Source of the DNA: JAUVUV01 sp964548275
GTDB lineage: Bacteria; Gemmatimonadota; Glassbacteria; GWA2-58-10
Direction: 5' to 3'
Assembly (NCBI GenBank): GCA_964548275.1
Contig: CAZJQI010000009.1
Coordinates: 1-64,000, forward strand
DNA: 64,000 nucleotides
Position numbers and translations under genes: made by a program. The number at the start of each line of letters is the position of its first letter. The first letter of the stretch is position 1. A model generated the notes under the pieces. That model had not been told where the DNA came from, did not search any database, and saw only the letters and a list, made by a program, of their open reading frames with translations. Shown here one piece after another: positions 1-7,883 of this stretch.

Positions 1-590
1 TTCACGCTGTCGGCTGCCGGGTCTGAGAACGTGAAGGAGTGCGCTGCTTTTGATGCTGACTCCAGTAAGGAATATACTTTGCTGCCGTTTTCAACATAAA
101 CAGAATCCTGTGTTGGCTCGCTTGTTGTATAATCGAATTTAATGAATGGATCTTCAGCTTCATCAGGACTTGTTTCCAGATTTAGGTTGCTTATCGTGGG
201 CGCAGTCGTGTCAGGAGGCGGGAGGGTTGTGAAACTTATCTTTTTTTCTGTAACATTGCCTGCCCTGTCATATACTTTTATAATAATATTGTAGGTTTTC
301 TCAGGCACAAGGTCTGTAAGATGAGCGGAATAAGTTTTCCTGTAAGCACTGTCCGAGATTTCAGGCTTACTGTCCCCTAAGTAGTCCACCTCTATCCTTG
401 CCTCCTCGTCAGTTTCCCAGGAAAGATTTGCCTCGTTATAAGTTACGTTTTCTGAATAATTTGAAATAACAGGCGGGGTGGTGTCTTCGGGTACCACCGG
501 TTCTGTGGGGCCGCTGTCGCTGCATCCGGAAGACAGAATGCAAAGCAAGGAAAAGTATCCAAATTTTCTTAAGAGATTTTTTGTACTCAT
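1..590 (-). CDS. Secreted/lipoprotein-like FN3-domain protein, paralogue of the next gene (3' part outside window)
   Basis: The reading frame starts at ATG 590-588 and runs off the window edge without a stop, giving about 196 residues. The N-terminus is MSTKNLLRKFGYFSLL followed by a short hydrophobic stretch and SSGCSDSG, which resembles a lipoprotein signal although the -3 position is not the usual Leu. Two FN3-like segments follow, each opening with a DTTPPVIS or DTTAPTIS turn. The protein is collinear and closely similar to the complete gene immediately upstream on the same strand, including the shared AAHSFTFSDPAADS-type segment at the edge. It is therefore one half of a tandem duplication. 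Only 49 bases separate the two, so they are probably co-transcribed. By analogy the missing C-terminus should carry the caspase-like domain seen in the paralogue; this cannot be seen here. Confidence 0.8.
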   Translation of the reverse strand, partial: MSTKNLLRKFGYFSLLCILSSGCSDSGPTEPVVPEDTTPPVISNYSENVTYNEANLSWETDEEARIEVDYLGDSKPEISDSAYRKTYSAHLTDLVPEKTYNIIIKVYDRAGNVTEKKISFTTLPPPDTTAPTISNLNLETSPDEAEDPFIKFDYTTSEPTQDSVYVENGSKVYSLLESASKAAHSFTFSDPAADSV

Positions 591-639
591 TTTAATGGAT
601 CGGTTAGTAGGGATCAGGAAGGCACTTATTCACCAGGAC

Positions 640-2001
640 TCACTTCTCCCTTAGCTCCGGTATCCTGAAAGCTCTCCTGTCCAGCCACTCTGAATAACCG
701 TGAATGTTACCATCTTTGTCCGAATAAGCCTGGTACTCTCCCGGTGGCTCTGCAGGATTGTCTTTGATCCCGAGGAATGGATGGTATTTTTGTAATGTTG
801 TCCAGTAGTCGTTGTACAATTCGGTAAATAGTTCTCCTATTGTTATGTCAGGTTTATTATTGAATTCTGGTATAATACCTGCAATAGTACCATATGTCTT
901 GTTAAAGAACGGCATAGCTGGGAATTTATCCCAGGCAGGTCCCATATTTATTGAGCGTGGCATGGATGTCCTGTCTATAACAAGTTTGGAGGTACAGCTA
1001 GTTGCAAAATATTTTATAATACCGTAATCATCTTCGTTCCACTGGTTAACAATTTCTTCCGGGCCAATCCATTCTCCGCCTATACTAATTTCTCCAGATT
1101 TATCAGGTGAGCTGTGCGCGCCCAAAACGAAAACAACTTCGTCATTAGGATCTGTTTTTTCCTTTATTTGTGATATTGCGTATGTTATTTCTGCTTTTGT
1201 TGGTGTGGTTTCAGTTTCACCTTTGAGATATGTAACGTTATGTCCCCGTTCTTCAAGAAAATCTTTGAATGCTTTTTCATCTTCCACAGCCCAGTCTGGT
1301 GAATCGCCTGTTGTTACAATAAGTCCATACCTCTCCGCAGCATCCACCACAGCAGATGTGTCTCTTCTTGAAGAGTTGCCGGCTTCGTCGATTGCTACCA
1401 GCGTTATGTTCGCGCTGTCAGCTGCTGGGTCTGAGAACATGAAGGAATGCGCTGTTTTTGATGTGGTTTCTCCTAATGGGTATATTTTTCCAGCATTTTC
1501 AACATAAATTGAGTCTGCTGTGGGTTCGTTTGTTGTGTACGTAAACTTGATGAACGGATTCTCGTCCCCTTCGTTACTTGTTTCCAGCGTTAGGTTGCTT
1601 ATCGTGGGCGCAGTCGTGTCAGGCGGCGGGAGGGTTGTGATATTTTCTGTTCTGGTTCTTTTGTTGTCATTTCTGTCATATACTGTTATTTCAACCGTGT
1701 ATGATTTTCCAGGTTCAAGGTCTGGTAAAGTGGCGGAGTGGTTTGTTGAGTATGTGGTTTTAGTTATTTCAGGGATGCTGTCGCTTTTGTAATCTACATC
1801 ATATCTTGCATCTTCGTCTGTTACCCATGTGAATTTTGCATTATACGAATTAACCTGCTGCTGAAAATTAGATATTACTGGTGGTGTTGTGTCGTCTGGT
1901 ATTATTGGTCCTGTTGGGTTGTCTTTGCTGCATGCCAATCCAGAGAGCAGAGCTGTGAGTAAAGAAATATAGCCCATTCTTTTTGAAAATCGAAGAGACA
2001 T
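640..2001 (-). CDS. FN3-domain exported protein with caspase/legumain-like C-terminal domain
   Basis: A protein of 453 residues, starting at ATG 2001 because this aligns with the paralogue's start; a TTG nine bases upstream is possible. A hydrophobic signal with Cys at about residue 24 (GLACS) suggests a lipoprotein or secreted protein. Two FN3-like beta domains occupy roughly residues 38-125 and 128-218. The C-terminal 230 residues look like a clan CD cysteine peptidase core. A Rossmann-like opening (GLIVTTGD) leads to a hydrophobic strand ending in a candidate catalytic His (VVFVLGAHSS, about H296), then a second strand ending in a candidate Cys (YFATSCTSK, about C336). That His-then-Cys order after two strands is the hallmark of caspases, gingipains and legumains. 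The family assignment is an inference from motif layout; activity and substrate are unknown. Confidence 0.75.
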   Translation of the reverse strand: MSLRFSKRMGYISLLTALLSGLACSKDNPTGPIIPDDTTPPVISNFQQQVNSYNAKFTWVTDEDARYDVDYKSDSIPEITKTTYSTNHSATLPDLEPGKSYTVEITVYDRNDNKRTRTENITTLPPPDTTAPTISNLTLETSNEGDENPFIKFTYTTNEPTADSIYVENAGKIYPLGETTSKTAHSFMFSDPAADSANITLVAIDEAGNSSRRDTSAVVDAAERYGLIVTTGDSPDWAVEDEKAFKDFLEERGHNVTYLKGETETTPTKAEITYAISQIKEKTDPNDEVVFVLGAHSSPDKSGEISIGGEWIGPEEIVNQWNEDDYGIIKYFATSCTSKLVIDRTSMPRSINMGPAWDKFPAMPFFNKTYGTIAGIIPEFNNKPDITIGELFTELYNDYWTTLQKYHPFLGIKDNPAEPPGEYQAYSDKDGNIHGYSEWLDRRAFRIPELREK

Positions 2002-2045
2002 AATCTCCAATTTCTCCGGATCATTATTACGCTTTAGGTGATTAT

Positions 2046-2074
2046 AATATAGATGGTATAAATAACTTTATCAA
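2046..2074 (-). promoter_or_regulatory. Sigma70-type promoter for the tandem FN3/caspase-like genes
   Basis: On the minus strand a TTGATA box (2074-2069) is followed after exactly 17 bases by TATATT (2051-2046). It lies 45 bases upstream of the ATG at 2001 in an AT-rich stretch and would drive both tandem lipoprotein genes. Confidence 0.6.
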
Positions 2075-2179
2075 GCATGTGTCTGAATTGCAATTGAAAG
2101 CCAGTATGCCCTCACCATCCCTTTTCTCCTTTCTTTCCGGTTTTTAAACATCCAGACATAACCACATTCCCTTGCTTAG

Positions 2180-3136
2180 CTCATCCGCACTTTCGGCAAT
2201 CCCTGGACTGGACACCCCTTTAACCGTTCAAACAACATTAACGGAATCAATGGAGATCCCAACCGCGACGGGCAAGGGGAAGAGGTACACATGCTGGCTG
2301 TCCCTGAGATTACCGGGTTGCAGAAAGCTTATATCAGGAAGGTCGTGGATACGGTCAGCGATCTGGACAATGTGCTCTACGAGATCAGTAACGAGAGCAA
2401 TAAAAATTCCACCCAGTGGCATTATGCGATGATCGATTATATCCACGAGTACGAAAAGAACAAGCCGAAACAGCACCCTGTGGTGATGACTTTCCAGTAT
2501 CAGGGCGGCAAGAACGAGGATCTGTTCACAAGCCCGGCAGAGGCGGTATCTCCCAACCCGGGGGAAAACGACGCATACAGAAAAGATCCTCCAGCCTCTG
2601 ACGGTAGCAAGGTCATTCTGACAGATACCGATCACTTATGGGGAATCGGCGGTAACGCAGGCTGGGTCTGGAAAAGTTTCCTTCGCGGGCTAAATCCCGT
2701 TTTTATGGATCCACTCGAACAGTTGTATTTTTACCCCTATCTTTCTGATAAAGACCTTGCCTCAAATCTCCAGTGGGAAGCAATACGTAAGAATATGGGA
2801 TACACCCTGGCATTCGCCTCGAGGGTCGATCTTGCCGCGATGACGCCAAGAGACGAGCTTGTCTCCACCCGCTATTGTCTGGCCAGGCCCGAACCCGATA
2901 ATGCCCAATACCTGGTTTATCTCCCGGAAGGAGGCGAGGTGATTGTAGACCTCTCAGCAACCCCGGAACCGCTTGTTGTCGAATGGTTCGATCCCAAATG
3001 GGGAACCTACACGGATACCTGGATCACCAAGGGCGGCAGTCGCAAGTCTTTCACGGCTCCTTTCCCCGGTCATGCCGTGCTGTATATTCATAGTGCTGAC
3101 CACCCTTGTATTTTGTTTTCAGAGTGGTTAACTTGA
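2180..3136 (+). pseudogene. 5'-truncated DUF4038/apiosidase-like glycoside hydrolase with C-terminal collagen-binding-like domain
   Basis: This frame is open from just after a TAG at 2177-2179 to the stop at 3134-3136. Protein similarity to the family begins almost at once (FGNPWTGHPFN near 2192), well before the first ATG at 2291, so that ATG is internal. What remains is the second half of a DUF4038-type TIM barrel (HPFNRSNNINGINGD, then VLYEISNES) plus the C-terminal beta domain often labelled a putative collagen-binding domain (FDPKWGTYTDTW). The N-terminal half of the barrel and any signal peptide are missing, and no frame in 2011-2179 supplies them. The remnant is probably non-functional. 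It lies head-to-head with the duplicated FN3 genes, which suggests a rearrangement junction near 2180-2190. Confidence 0.75.
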
Positions 3137-3230
3137 AAAAGATGAAAGACTTATTGATTTTTCCGCTATTGAACCTGCTGGATCAGCGCTGATATCATTA
3201 TCAATAAACTTAGTTTATCAAGACACTGGT

Positions 3231-4721
3231 ATGAAGCGCAGGATTAAAAAATCGGCCTGGGGAATTTTCCCGCTGCTATTGCTTCTCATTCTTGGCGGGT
3301 GTTTCTCTATCCCCTTTATTGGCAAGGGTAAAGTCGACAGGAGCAAGATAGAACCGCAGGAGAGCGACTTTTCCCGCAATAGCGTTTTTATCGGCTATGA
3401 CAAGAAGGGTACGTCGATAGTTGAAATGCGCCTGGTTAACCAGGAAGTAAGCCCGGAAAAGGGTTTGATTGTACATACCCGTCTGTTCCCGACAGAGAAT
3501 TTCAGAGTGCGCAATGTTTTCCGGGGTCTGAGAAGTATAAATTATTACCCTATAGAGCGCAGATTTCACCGCCTGGAACTTAAAATAGGCAGAAGAAATA
3601 TCAAGATGAAAGTGTTAGAAAATCTCCAGGTCAAAGACACCAAGCCGGTTGATGCCGATTTCGAACACACGGGGATTTTTCGGCTGCTGCCGGATACGAT
3701 CAATACGGCAAGGCTCAAGTTCCAGGATGTGAAACGCTGGGGAAAGATGCCGGAGGATACGCTAGACGTCTGGTATGCGGCAAAGGAAGATTATATCAGG
3801 CAAGTCCAGCAGGCTGAGCAACGCAGCAGTCTTGTCGACAGATACAGAAGAAGGCAGAGAGAAGATGATACGAAATTATTTACACAATACGATTCAGTTT
3901 TTGTAACTACTAATAATACTTATATCTACCTGGAGAAAGAAGTCGATTCGGATATTCTTTTCACAGTGAACGCCGGTGAATATTTCCCATACGGTGTATC
4001 TGACGGTGATTGGGTCGAGGTTCCGATTCCCGACAGCTTGCAGATATCGCTTCAGGCCTTTCTGGATGCCAGGTACGAAAAGGCTGTAAAACAACTGGAA
4101 CAACAACGTCGGCTGGAACGGAGCGGTCGTGGACCTGCTCGTGGACCACAGGTCGAGGTGGACACGACAAGGAGGGTCACCGGCTTTGTCCTGGACGTGA
4201 TGGTGCAGGAAAGCTATGGCAAGGCCCTGGCTTGGGAGATGGAGAGCATGGTCGAGCCGGTGGATGTGCCTCTGTTTGCCAAGGTTCTTCGCGACCGGGA
4301 GGTTGCAAGAGTGGCAAGGCTCGACTCGATCGAACAGGCACGTCTCGATTCGATCGCCCGGATAAAGCAGGTGGCAGACTCCACCGCAACTGCTGATTCT
4401 GCACGTGCGGATTCGGTATCAGTACCAGCCGTTTCGCAGGATACAACGAAAACCGGACAAAAGTCTTCCCAGGGGGTGAATGAACCCAACAAACCCCCCC
4501 TGGCAGACACCCGGGCCGGGCAAAAAATGGGTGGCCCAGGCCAGAAAAAGCCCACCGGGGAACAGCTTGAAAAACCGGCGAATGTGCCGAGTGAGTCTCC
4601 GCAGGCCGCCACAACAGTAGACCAGGCCCCTGGAGGAAAGAACCGGAAGGAAGCTAATGATAGCCAGGGTAAAAACCCCGCTCAGCCTTCAGGCAGGGAT
4701 TCTAAAACCGGGAATCCCTGA
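3231..4721 (+). CDS. Lipoprotein with disordered Pro/Ser/Thr/Lys-rich tail, function unknown
   Basis: A 496-residue protein with a charged N-terminus, hydrophobic core and a clear lipobox (ILGGC, Cys24), so an outer- or inner-membrane lipoprotein. Residues about 40-160 are rich in short beta-like segments. The centre (about 185-215 and 280-300) is strongly charged and helical. Residues about 360-390 contain a repeated RLDSIEQARLDSIARI-type helix with an ADSARADS pattern. The last 110 residues are low-complexity and probably disordered (TGQKSSQG, KKPTGEQ, GGPGQKKP). I do not recognise a family. Repeated 'LDSI' and 'ADSARADS' segments are common in periplasmic proteins of FCB-type bacteria. A small membrane protein follows 52 bases downstream and may be co-transcribed. 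Confidence 0.75.
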   Translation: MKRRIKKSAWGIFPLLLLLILGGCFSIPFIGKGKVDRSKIEPQESDFSRNSVFIGYDKKGTSIVEMRLVNQEVSPEKGLIVHTRLFPTENFRVRNVFRGLRSINYYPIERRFHRLELKIGRRNIKMKVLENLQVKDTKPVDADFEHTGIFRLLPDTINTARLKFQDVKRWGKMPEDTLDVWYAAKEDYIRQVQQAEQRSSLVDRYRRRQREDDTKLFTQYDSVFVTTNNTYIYLEKEVDSDILFTVNAGEYFPYGVSDGDWVEVPIPDSLQISLQAFLDARYEKAVKQLEQQRRLERSGRGPARGPQVEVDTTRRVTGFVLDVMVQESYGKALAWEMESMVEPVDVPLFAKVLRDREVARVARLDSIEQARLDSIARIKQVADSTATADSARADSVSVPAVSQDTTKTGQKSSQGVNEPNKPPLADTRAGQKMGGPGQKKPTGEQLEKPANVPSESPQAATTVDQAPGGKNRKEANDSQGKNPAQPSGRDSKTGNP

Positions 4722-4773
4722 AATCTTAACCCCGGCCTGAATATTTGCGGCTCAATCTCTTTCCCAGATAAAC

Positions 4774-5079
4774 ATGAACTGGATTGAAAGCCATATCGTG
4801 CAACTGGTTTATTTTCTTGATCTCATCAGCCAGATCCTGCCGGTGGTTCTGACAGTGGCGGTTATTTTCACCTTTTTTCTCGTGCAAAGTTTCTCGAAAA
4901 AGCTTTCCCGCATGTCATTTTACCTCGACCGGATCGATAATCACCTTCGCGAGATCACTTATTTTATCAAGGATTACGAGAGCAGGAATCCACACGAAGA
5001 CAGCGCCCGAAAAAGCAGGGAATCGGAAAACGCCGACTTAGAAACCACCGGTTTGGAGCAGCGGAAAGAAGATGGGTAA
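4774..5079 (+). CDS. Small single-span membrane protein, hypothetical
   Basis: A 101-residue protein with one strong transmembrane helix at about residues 18-40 (ILPVVLTVAVIFTFFLVQ). An amphipathic helix follows (SFYLDRIDNHLREITYFI), and then a charged, probably disordered tail rich in Glu, Ser and Arg. Topology is likely N-out or a signal anchor with the charged tail in the cytoplasm. No enzymatic motif is visible. It sits 52 bases after the lipoprotein gene on the same strand. The family is not recognised. Confidence 0.65.
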   Translation: MNWIESHIVQLVYFLDLISQILPVVLTVAVIFTFFLVQSFSKKLSRMSFYLDRIDNHLREITYFIKDYESRNPHEDSARKSRESENADLETTGLEQRKEDG

Positions 5080-5124
5080 AAGCTTTAGGGCAAGCATAGG
5101 ATAAGCCGCAACAGTGGGGTGTCT

Positions 5125-5277
5125 TTATCGGTGCCGCGAATGGTAGATTGTTGCGATTACCCCGCCGAAAACGAGCAGTATGAGTGAATAGGGTGGGAAA
5201 AAGGGGATAGTCAAGATCCCGATGTACAGGGATATCCAGCCGAATCGCTCCAGGTTCCAGCCGCCGGTTTTACGCAA
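5125..5277 (-). CDS. Possible 50-residue membrane micro-protein
   Basis: A short minus-strand frame from TTG 5277 to TAA 5127-5125. The product reads LRKTGGWNLERFGWISLYIG, then a hydrophobic ILTIPFFPPYSLILLVFGG segment, then VIATIYHSRHR. It looks like a natural one-span membrane peptide with a positive C-terminus. An AGGGAG Shine-Dalgarno-like sequence lies about 9 bases upstream of the TTG. The upstream frame described in the next entry stops at 5281-5279, right beside this start, as expected for translational coupling. It is too short to be certain. Confidence 0.45.
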   Translation of the reverse strand: MRKTGGWNLERFGWISLYIGILTIPFFPPYSLILLVFGGVIATIYHSRHR

Positions 5278-5318
5278 ATCACTTCTCCCTCTGAGCAAAA
5301 CATTTTTTTATCTCGCGT

Positions 5319-5501
5319 TCAAGCTTTCGCAGCCCTTCGGGCTTTCTCCAGCCGCAGCATATCCTCGTTGAAGTCCTTGAGGTTTTTATCCGTGTCCTCC
5401 GAGAATGCCCCGGGCAGGCTAACGCCAACACAAAGCACGGAACAAAGACAAAACACCCGCAAGCCAGTCAAACTCGCTCGGAGTCTCCTGGCTGAACGCA
5501 A
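5319..5501 (-). CDS. Possible small exported protein, perhaps frameshifted at its 3' end
   Basis: A 60-residue minus-strand frame with a start-type TTG at 5501, a basic N-terminus, a hydrophobic core (VFCLCSVLCVGVSLPGAF) and an AFS/ED boundary typical of signal-peptide cleavage. An acidic/basic helix follows (DKNLKDFNEDMLRLEKA). The frame ends at 5321-5319. The +1 frame continues with a similarly helical sequence (GLRKLEREIKKCFAQREK) and stops at 5281-5279, directly before the start of the micro-protein downstream. A +1 frameshift near 5330-5350, either real or a sequencing error, would join them into one protein of about 75 residues. No family recognised. Confidence 0.4.
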   Translation of the reverse strand: MRSARRLRASLTGLRVFCLCSVLCVGVSLPGAFSEDTDKNLKDFNEDMLRLEKARRAAKA

Positions 5502-5693
5502 GATTTTATCACTCCGGTAAAAATATAATTTTACATTAATTTAATATGACTTCTTACCAGGCCAAAATTTATTTTCGTAAGGAGTCTTGCAATCAAGAAA
5601 GACCATGCCTTTTTACTCCCTTGCCCGTTAATCAAGCTAGTGTTAGTATAATTTCTGACAAACCTTTTACTATATTCCTCTTCTGTAAGACTC

Positions 5694-6896
5694 ATGGCAA
5701 GGCAGATTACGGTTTTTTCAGCACTGGCAATTATTCTGAGCCTGCTTTTCTGGTTGCCCCGAAGCGACTGGCGCTCCTACGGGCGGGACTATATCTCCGC
5801 CTACCTGGAAAGGAGTCTCACTCAGGTGGCAAGTAGCGGTGAAGGGGGAATTCAACCAGACGACACCACACGCCTGGAAGAGCTTTACGATCTGATTGCC
5901 GAAAGTGAACTGCTTTCGCGGCTGGACAGGCTTGCCGATTCCCTTCTTGCTTTGAGGCGGGAACTGTCAGGCTATCATGATATTCTGCTCGCAGTGCGCG
6001 AAACCGCCAGGAGAGCTTCCCTGGGAGTGGATGAAGATTTTACAACCCGTTATTTTTCCCGAGCCAGGTTCATGTCACGCCTTGAGAACGAAGCGGAACG
6101 CTTAGCAGCCCAGATGGACTCCCTGAGAGATGGCCTGGAGGCGGTGGGAAGAATCAAAGATTACATTGAAATCCGAGGCAGCAAGGTTTATGAGATTCGC
6201 TGGCTCAGGCCGGAACGCGTGCCTGTGCGTGAGTTATGCACGAGTTGCCACCTGGGGCTGGACGGCGGTAAGCGGGTAATGCTTTTTCCGGAGGCAACGC
6301 AGGAAAGTTATCCCGGGGTGATGGTCTTTCACCCGCCCCGGGAGTTCGGCTGCACGGTTTGCCACAATGGAGCCCCGGGCGAACTCGATTTCGAACCCGC
6401 CCATGGATCAGACCACCTGGGCCGTCCGTTCCGCCCCGGAAAACTCGCTCTCCGCTCTTGCGGACTCTGCCATGCAGAACGTTCACCCTTGAAATTTGCC
6501 GCGGTTCCCTTTTCCTGGCCGAAAAGCTGTATTCAATGCCACGAAAACGACAGGCTGGCCACGCTCGTGGATTCTTCCGCAATACCAGCCCTTCAGTTCC
6601 CCCTCGATACGCGTCACTTCCGCTCCTGGCTGCTCAGGCACTGGAGTGAGAAAGAAGGCATGGTGCCGGAAAGAGGCTCTTTCGAGGAAGTCGTGGCAAT
6701 GCTTGTATCAGGAGATTTAAGACCGCGTCCAAGTGAAGCGGATTCAGCTTTTATTACCACCCGGAAAGATGGACAGCAAAAAGTTAAAATCATGCGCTGT
6801 CCCTCCTGCGGGCGTACATTCACTGCCGCCGGAGTAAGCGTTGAGTTTGTTTGCCCGGTCGATGGATCCGCTCTGGAAACCGTGATCGAAAAATGA
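5694..6896 (+). CDS. Membrane-anchored tetraheme c-type cytochrome
   Basis: A 400-residue protein with an N-terminal membrane anchor (about residues 5-21), a long helical, coiled-coil-like periplasmic region (about 50-170) and four CXXCH haem c attachment motifs: CTSCH (C182), CTVCH (C220), CGLCH (C256) and CIQCH (C279). It should carry four covalent haems outside the cytoplasmic membrane and take part in electron transfer. The C-terminal 40 residues form an unusual extra zinc-ribbon-like pair (CPSCGRTF and CPVDGS). Its stop overlaps the ATG of the HNH gene, so the two are translationally coupled. The redox partner is not identifiable from the window. Confidence 0.85.
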   Translation: MARQITVFSALAIILSLLFWLPRSDWRSYGRDYISAYLERSLTQVASSGEGGIQPDDTTRLEELYDLIAESELLSRLDRLADSLLALRRELSGYHDILLAVRETARRASLGVDEDFTTRYFSRARFMSRLENEAERLAAQMDSLRDGLEAVGRIKDYIEIRGSKVYEIRWLRPERVPVRELCTSCHLGLDGGKRVMLFPEATQESYPGVMVFHPPREFGCTVCHNGAPGELDFEPAHGSDHLGRPFRPGKLALRSCGLCHAERSPLKFAAVPFSWPKSCIQCHENDRLATLVDSSAIPALQFPLDTRHFRSWLLRHWSEKEGMVPERGSFEEVVAMLVSGDLRPRPSEADSAFITTRKDGQQKVKIMRCPSCGRTFTAAGVSVEFVCPVDGSALETVIEK

Positions 6897-7246
6897 CCCG
6901 TTGCACCGCATGCAATATCGAGCTGAAAGCAAGCGACCCGCGCCAGGCTCACACCCTTGGCGACTGCTGGCCGCTCTGTTCGGTTTGCTTGCAGAAGTAT
7001 AGAAGCAGTGCGGTGAGCGGTCAGTCACTCATACGAAAACTTTATGCTGCGGGGAGAAGTGTCTCGAGCTGCCAGGCGTGCGAATCGGGGGAAGGGCTCG
7101 AGATCCATTTTATCAGGCCGATTGCAACCGGTGGAAAGCCCGAGAGTGCCAACTTGCTTGTACTCTGCAGAGCCTGCCATGACAAAGTCCATGCCGGGGC
7201 GCATATCCGCGGGAAATCCGTTGGCATTATAAAACACAGAAAATAA
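6893..7246 (+). CDS. HNH-family protein with zinc-binding CxxC pairs
   Basis: A 117-residue protein. I take ATG 6893, which overlaps the cytochrome stop (ATGA). Residues 4-7 (CTAC) and about 29-32 (CSVC) make an N-terminal zinc knuckle. The second half is a classical HNH core: CQAC, EIHFIRPIATGG, NLLVLCRACHDKVH. HNH domains are usually metal-dependent nucleases, so a DNA-acting role is expected. The invariant second His of the HH pair is Phe here (IHF), while the downstream N and H are kept, so catalysis is plausible but unproven. Its coupling to a periplasmic cytochrome is odd and may simply reflect genome compaction. Confidence 0.8.
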   Translation: MTRCTACNIELKASDPRQAHTLGDCWPLCSVCLQKYRSSAVSGQSLIRKLYAAGRSVSSCQACESGEGLEIHFIRPIATGGKPESANLLVLCRACHDKVHAGAHIRGKSVGIIKHRK

Positions 7247-7261
7247 AGTTGGAAAGGATCA

Positions 7262-7600
7262 ATGACTAAAGGCACACGCAGTGACCGGGATTTGCGAAGC
7301 GCCATTCTGAATCGTCTTTATAAGCAATACATTCAAGAAGGCTTATACCGTGGGGTGGTGAGCAAAAAAACTCTCTCCGAGGAGTTCAACGCTCAGGGAG
7401 TTTTGCTGGAGCGTAACCTGGAGTACTTGCTCGAACGCGGCTTTATCCGCATGCACAAGATAGAAGACCTGGTCTCGATCACCACTGAGGGGATCGACAG
7501 GCTGGAGACAGAGGGCAGCACAACTGGCTCTGAAGAAGTGGCCTCTCTTGGACGGATAGAAAAGCTGCTGGCTGCTGTCCTGGATAAACTGAAAAGCTAA
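7262..7600 (+). CDS. Winged-helix-like small protein, hypothetical
   Basis: A 112-residue soluble protein, starting 15 bases after the HNH gene and therefore probably in the same operon as the cytochrome and HNH protein. Residues about 10-80 resemble a winged helix: a helix rich in Leu and Tyr, KKTLSEEFNAQGVLLERNLEYLLERGFI as helix-turn-helix (only part of it is motif-like), then a short wing ending in VSITTEGIDRLE. The 'TTEGI' ending is common in PadR- and MarR-like DNA-binding modules. A Ser/Gly linker and a C-terminal helix (LGRIEKLLAAVLDKLKS) follow. DNA binding is an inference. Confidence 0.65.
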   Translation: MTKGTRSDRDLRSAILNRLYKQYIQEGLYRGVVSKKTLSEEFNAQGVLLERNLEYLLERGFIRMHKIEDLVSITTEGIDRLETEGSTTGSEEVASLGRIEKLLAAVLDKLKS

Positions 7601-7661
7601 ATCTATTATTGGAACCCGGATTATTCATAAATTAGTAAGATGTTATGTTTCCCCGGGGCCT

Positions 7662-7746
7662 GGGGGGCGGCGGGCGCATGAAATGCGCTCCGTTGCGCAG
7701 GAGCGCAACGGTCTGTGCGACTTGGGTCGCACAGCCGCCGCCCCCC
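7662..7746. repeat. 85-nt perfect cloverleaf (four-way inverted repeat)
   Basis: The 428-base gap between the winged-helix gene and asd contains a compact structure. A 12-bp outer stem pairs 7662-7673 with 7735-7746. Inside it sit three perfect hairpins: 7674-7679 with 7683-7688 (6 bp, loop GAA), 7690-7698 with 7703-7711 (9 bp, loop AGGA), and 7713-7721 with 7726-7734 (9 bp, loop TTGG). Only two T residues (7689, 7712) separate the arms, so 72 of 85 bases are paired without a mismatch. It has no anticodon arm, T-arm or CCA context and is not a tRNA. It could be a mobile palindromic element, a structured RNA or a DNA cruciform. The rest of the gap is AT-rich, with the promoter listed separately. 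Confidence 0.85.
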
Positions 7747-7854
7747 TCCCTCGGTGGCTGATAAAAATGTGAAAAATAAGTGATTAGCACTGTCAAGGTC
7801 TGGGTTTCATGAATAATACGGGTGATAAGACGTTTAATCCTTTAAAGCAAGGGC

Positions 7855-7883
7855 TTGACATAACTTGCCAATATAATTAAATT
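7855..7883 (+). promoter_or_regulatory. Candidate promoter of asd
   Basis: A perfect TTGACA (7855-7860) is followed after 17 bases by TAAATT (7878-7883), about 145 bases upstream of the asd start. A TATAAT occurs at 7872-7877 but only 11 bases from the -35 box, so it is unlikely to be the -10 element of this promoter. The predicted leader is long and I recognise no riboswitch in it. Confidence 0.45.

Noticed and set aside
2291..3136. Intact 281-residue gene starting at ATG 2291
   Set aside because: Family similarity extends upstream of this ATG to the stop at 2177, so the ATG is internal and the gene is truncated.
7662..7746. tRNA gene at the cloverleaf
   Set aside because: The fold has a 12-bp outer stem and three stems of 6, 9 and 9 bp with 3-4 base loops. 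There is no 7-base anticodon loop, T-psi-C loop or D-loop, so it is not a tRNA.
7855..7877. TTGACA with TATAAT upstream of asd
   Set aside because: The spacing is only 11 bases. The TTGACA is more plausibly paired with TAAATT at 7878.
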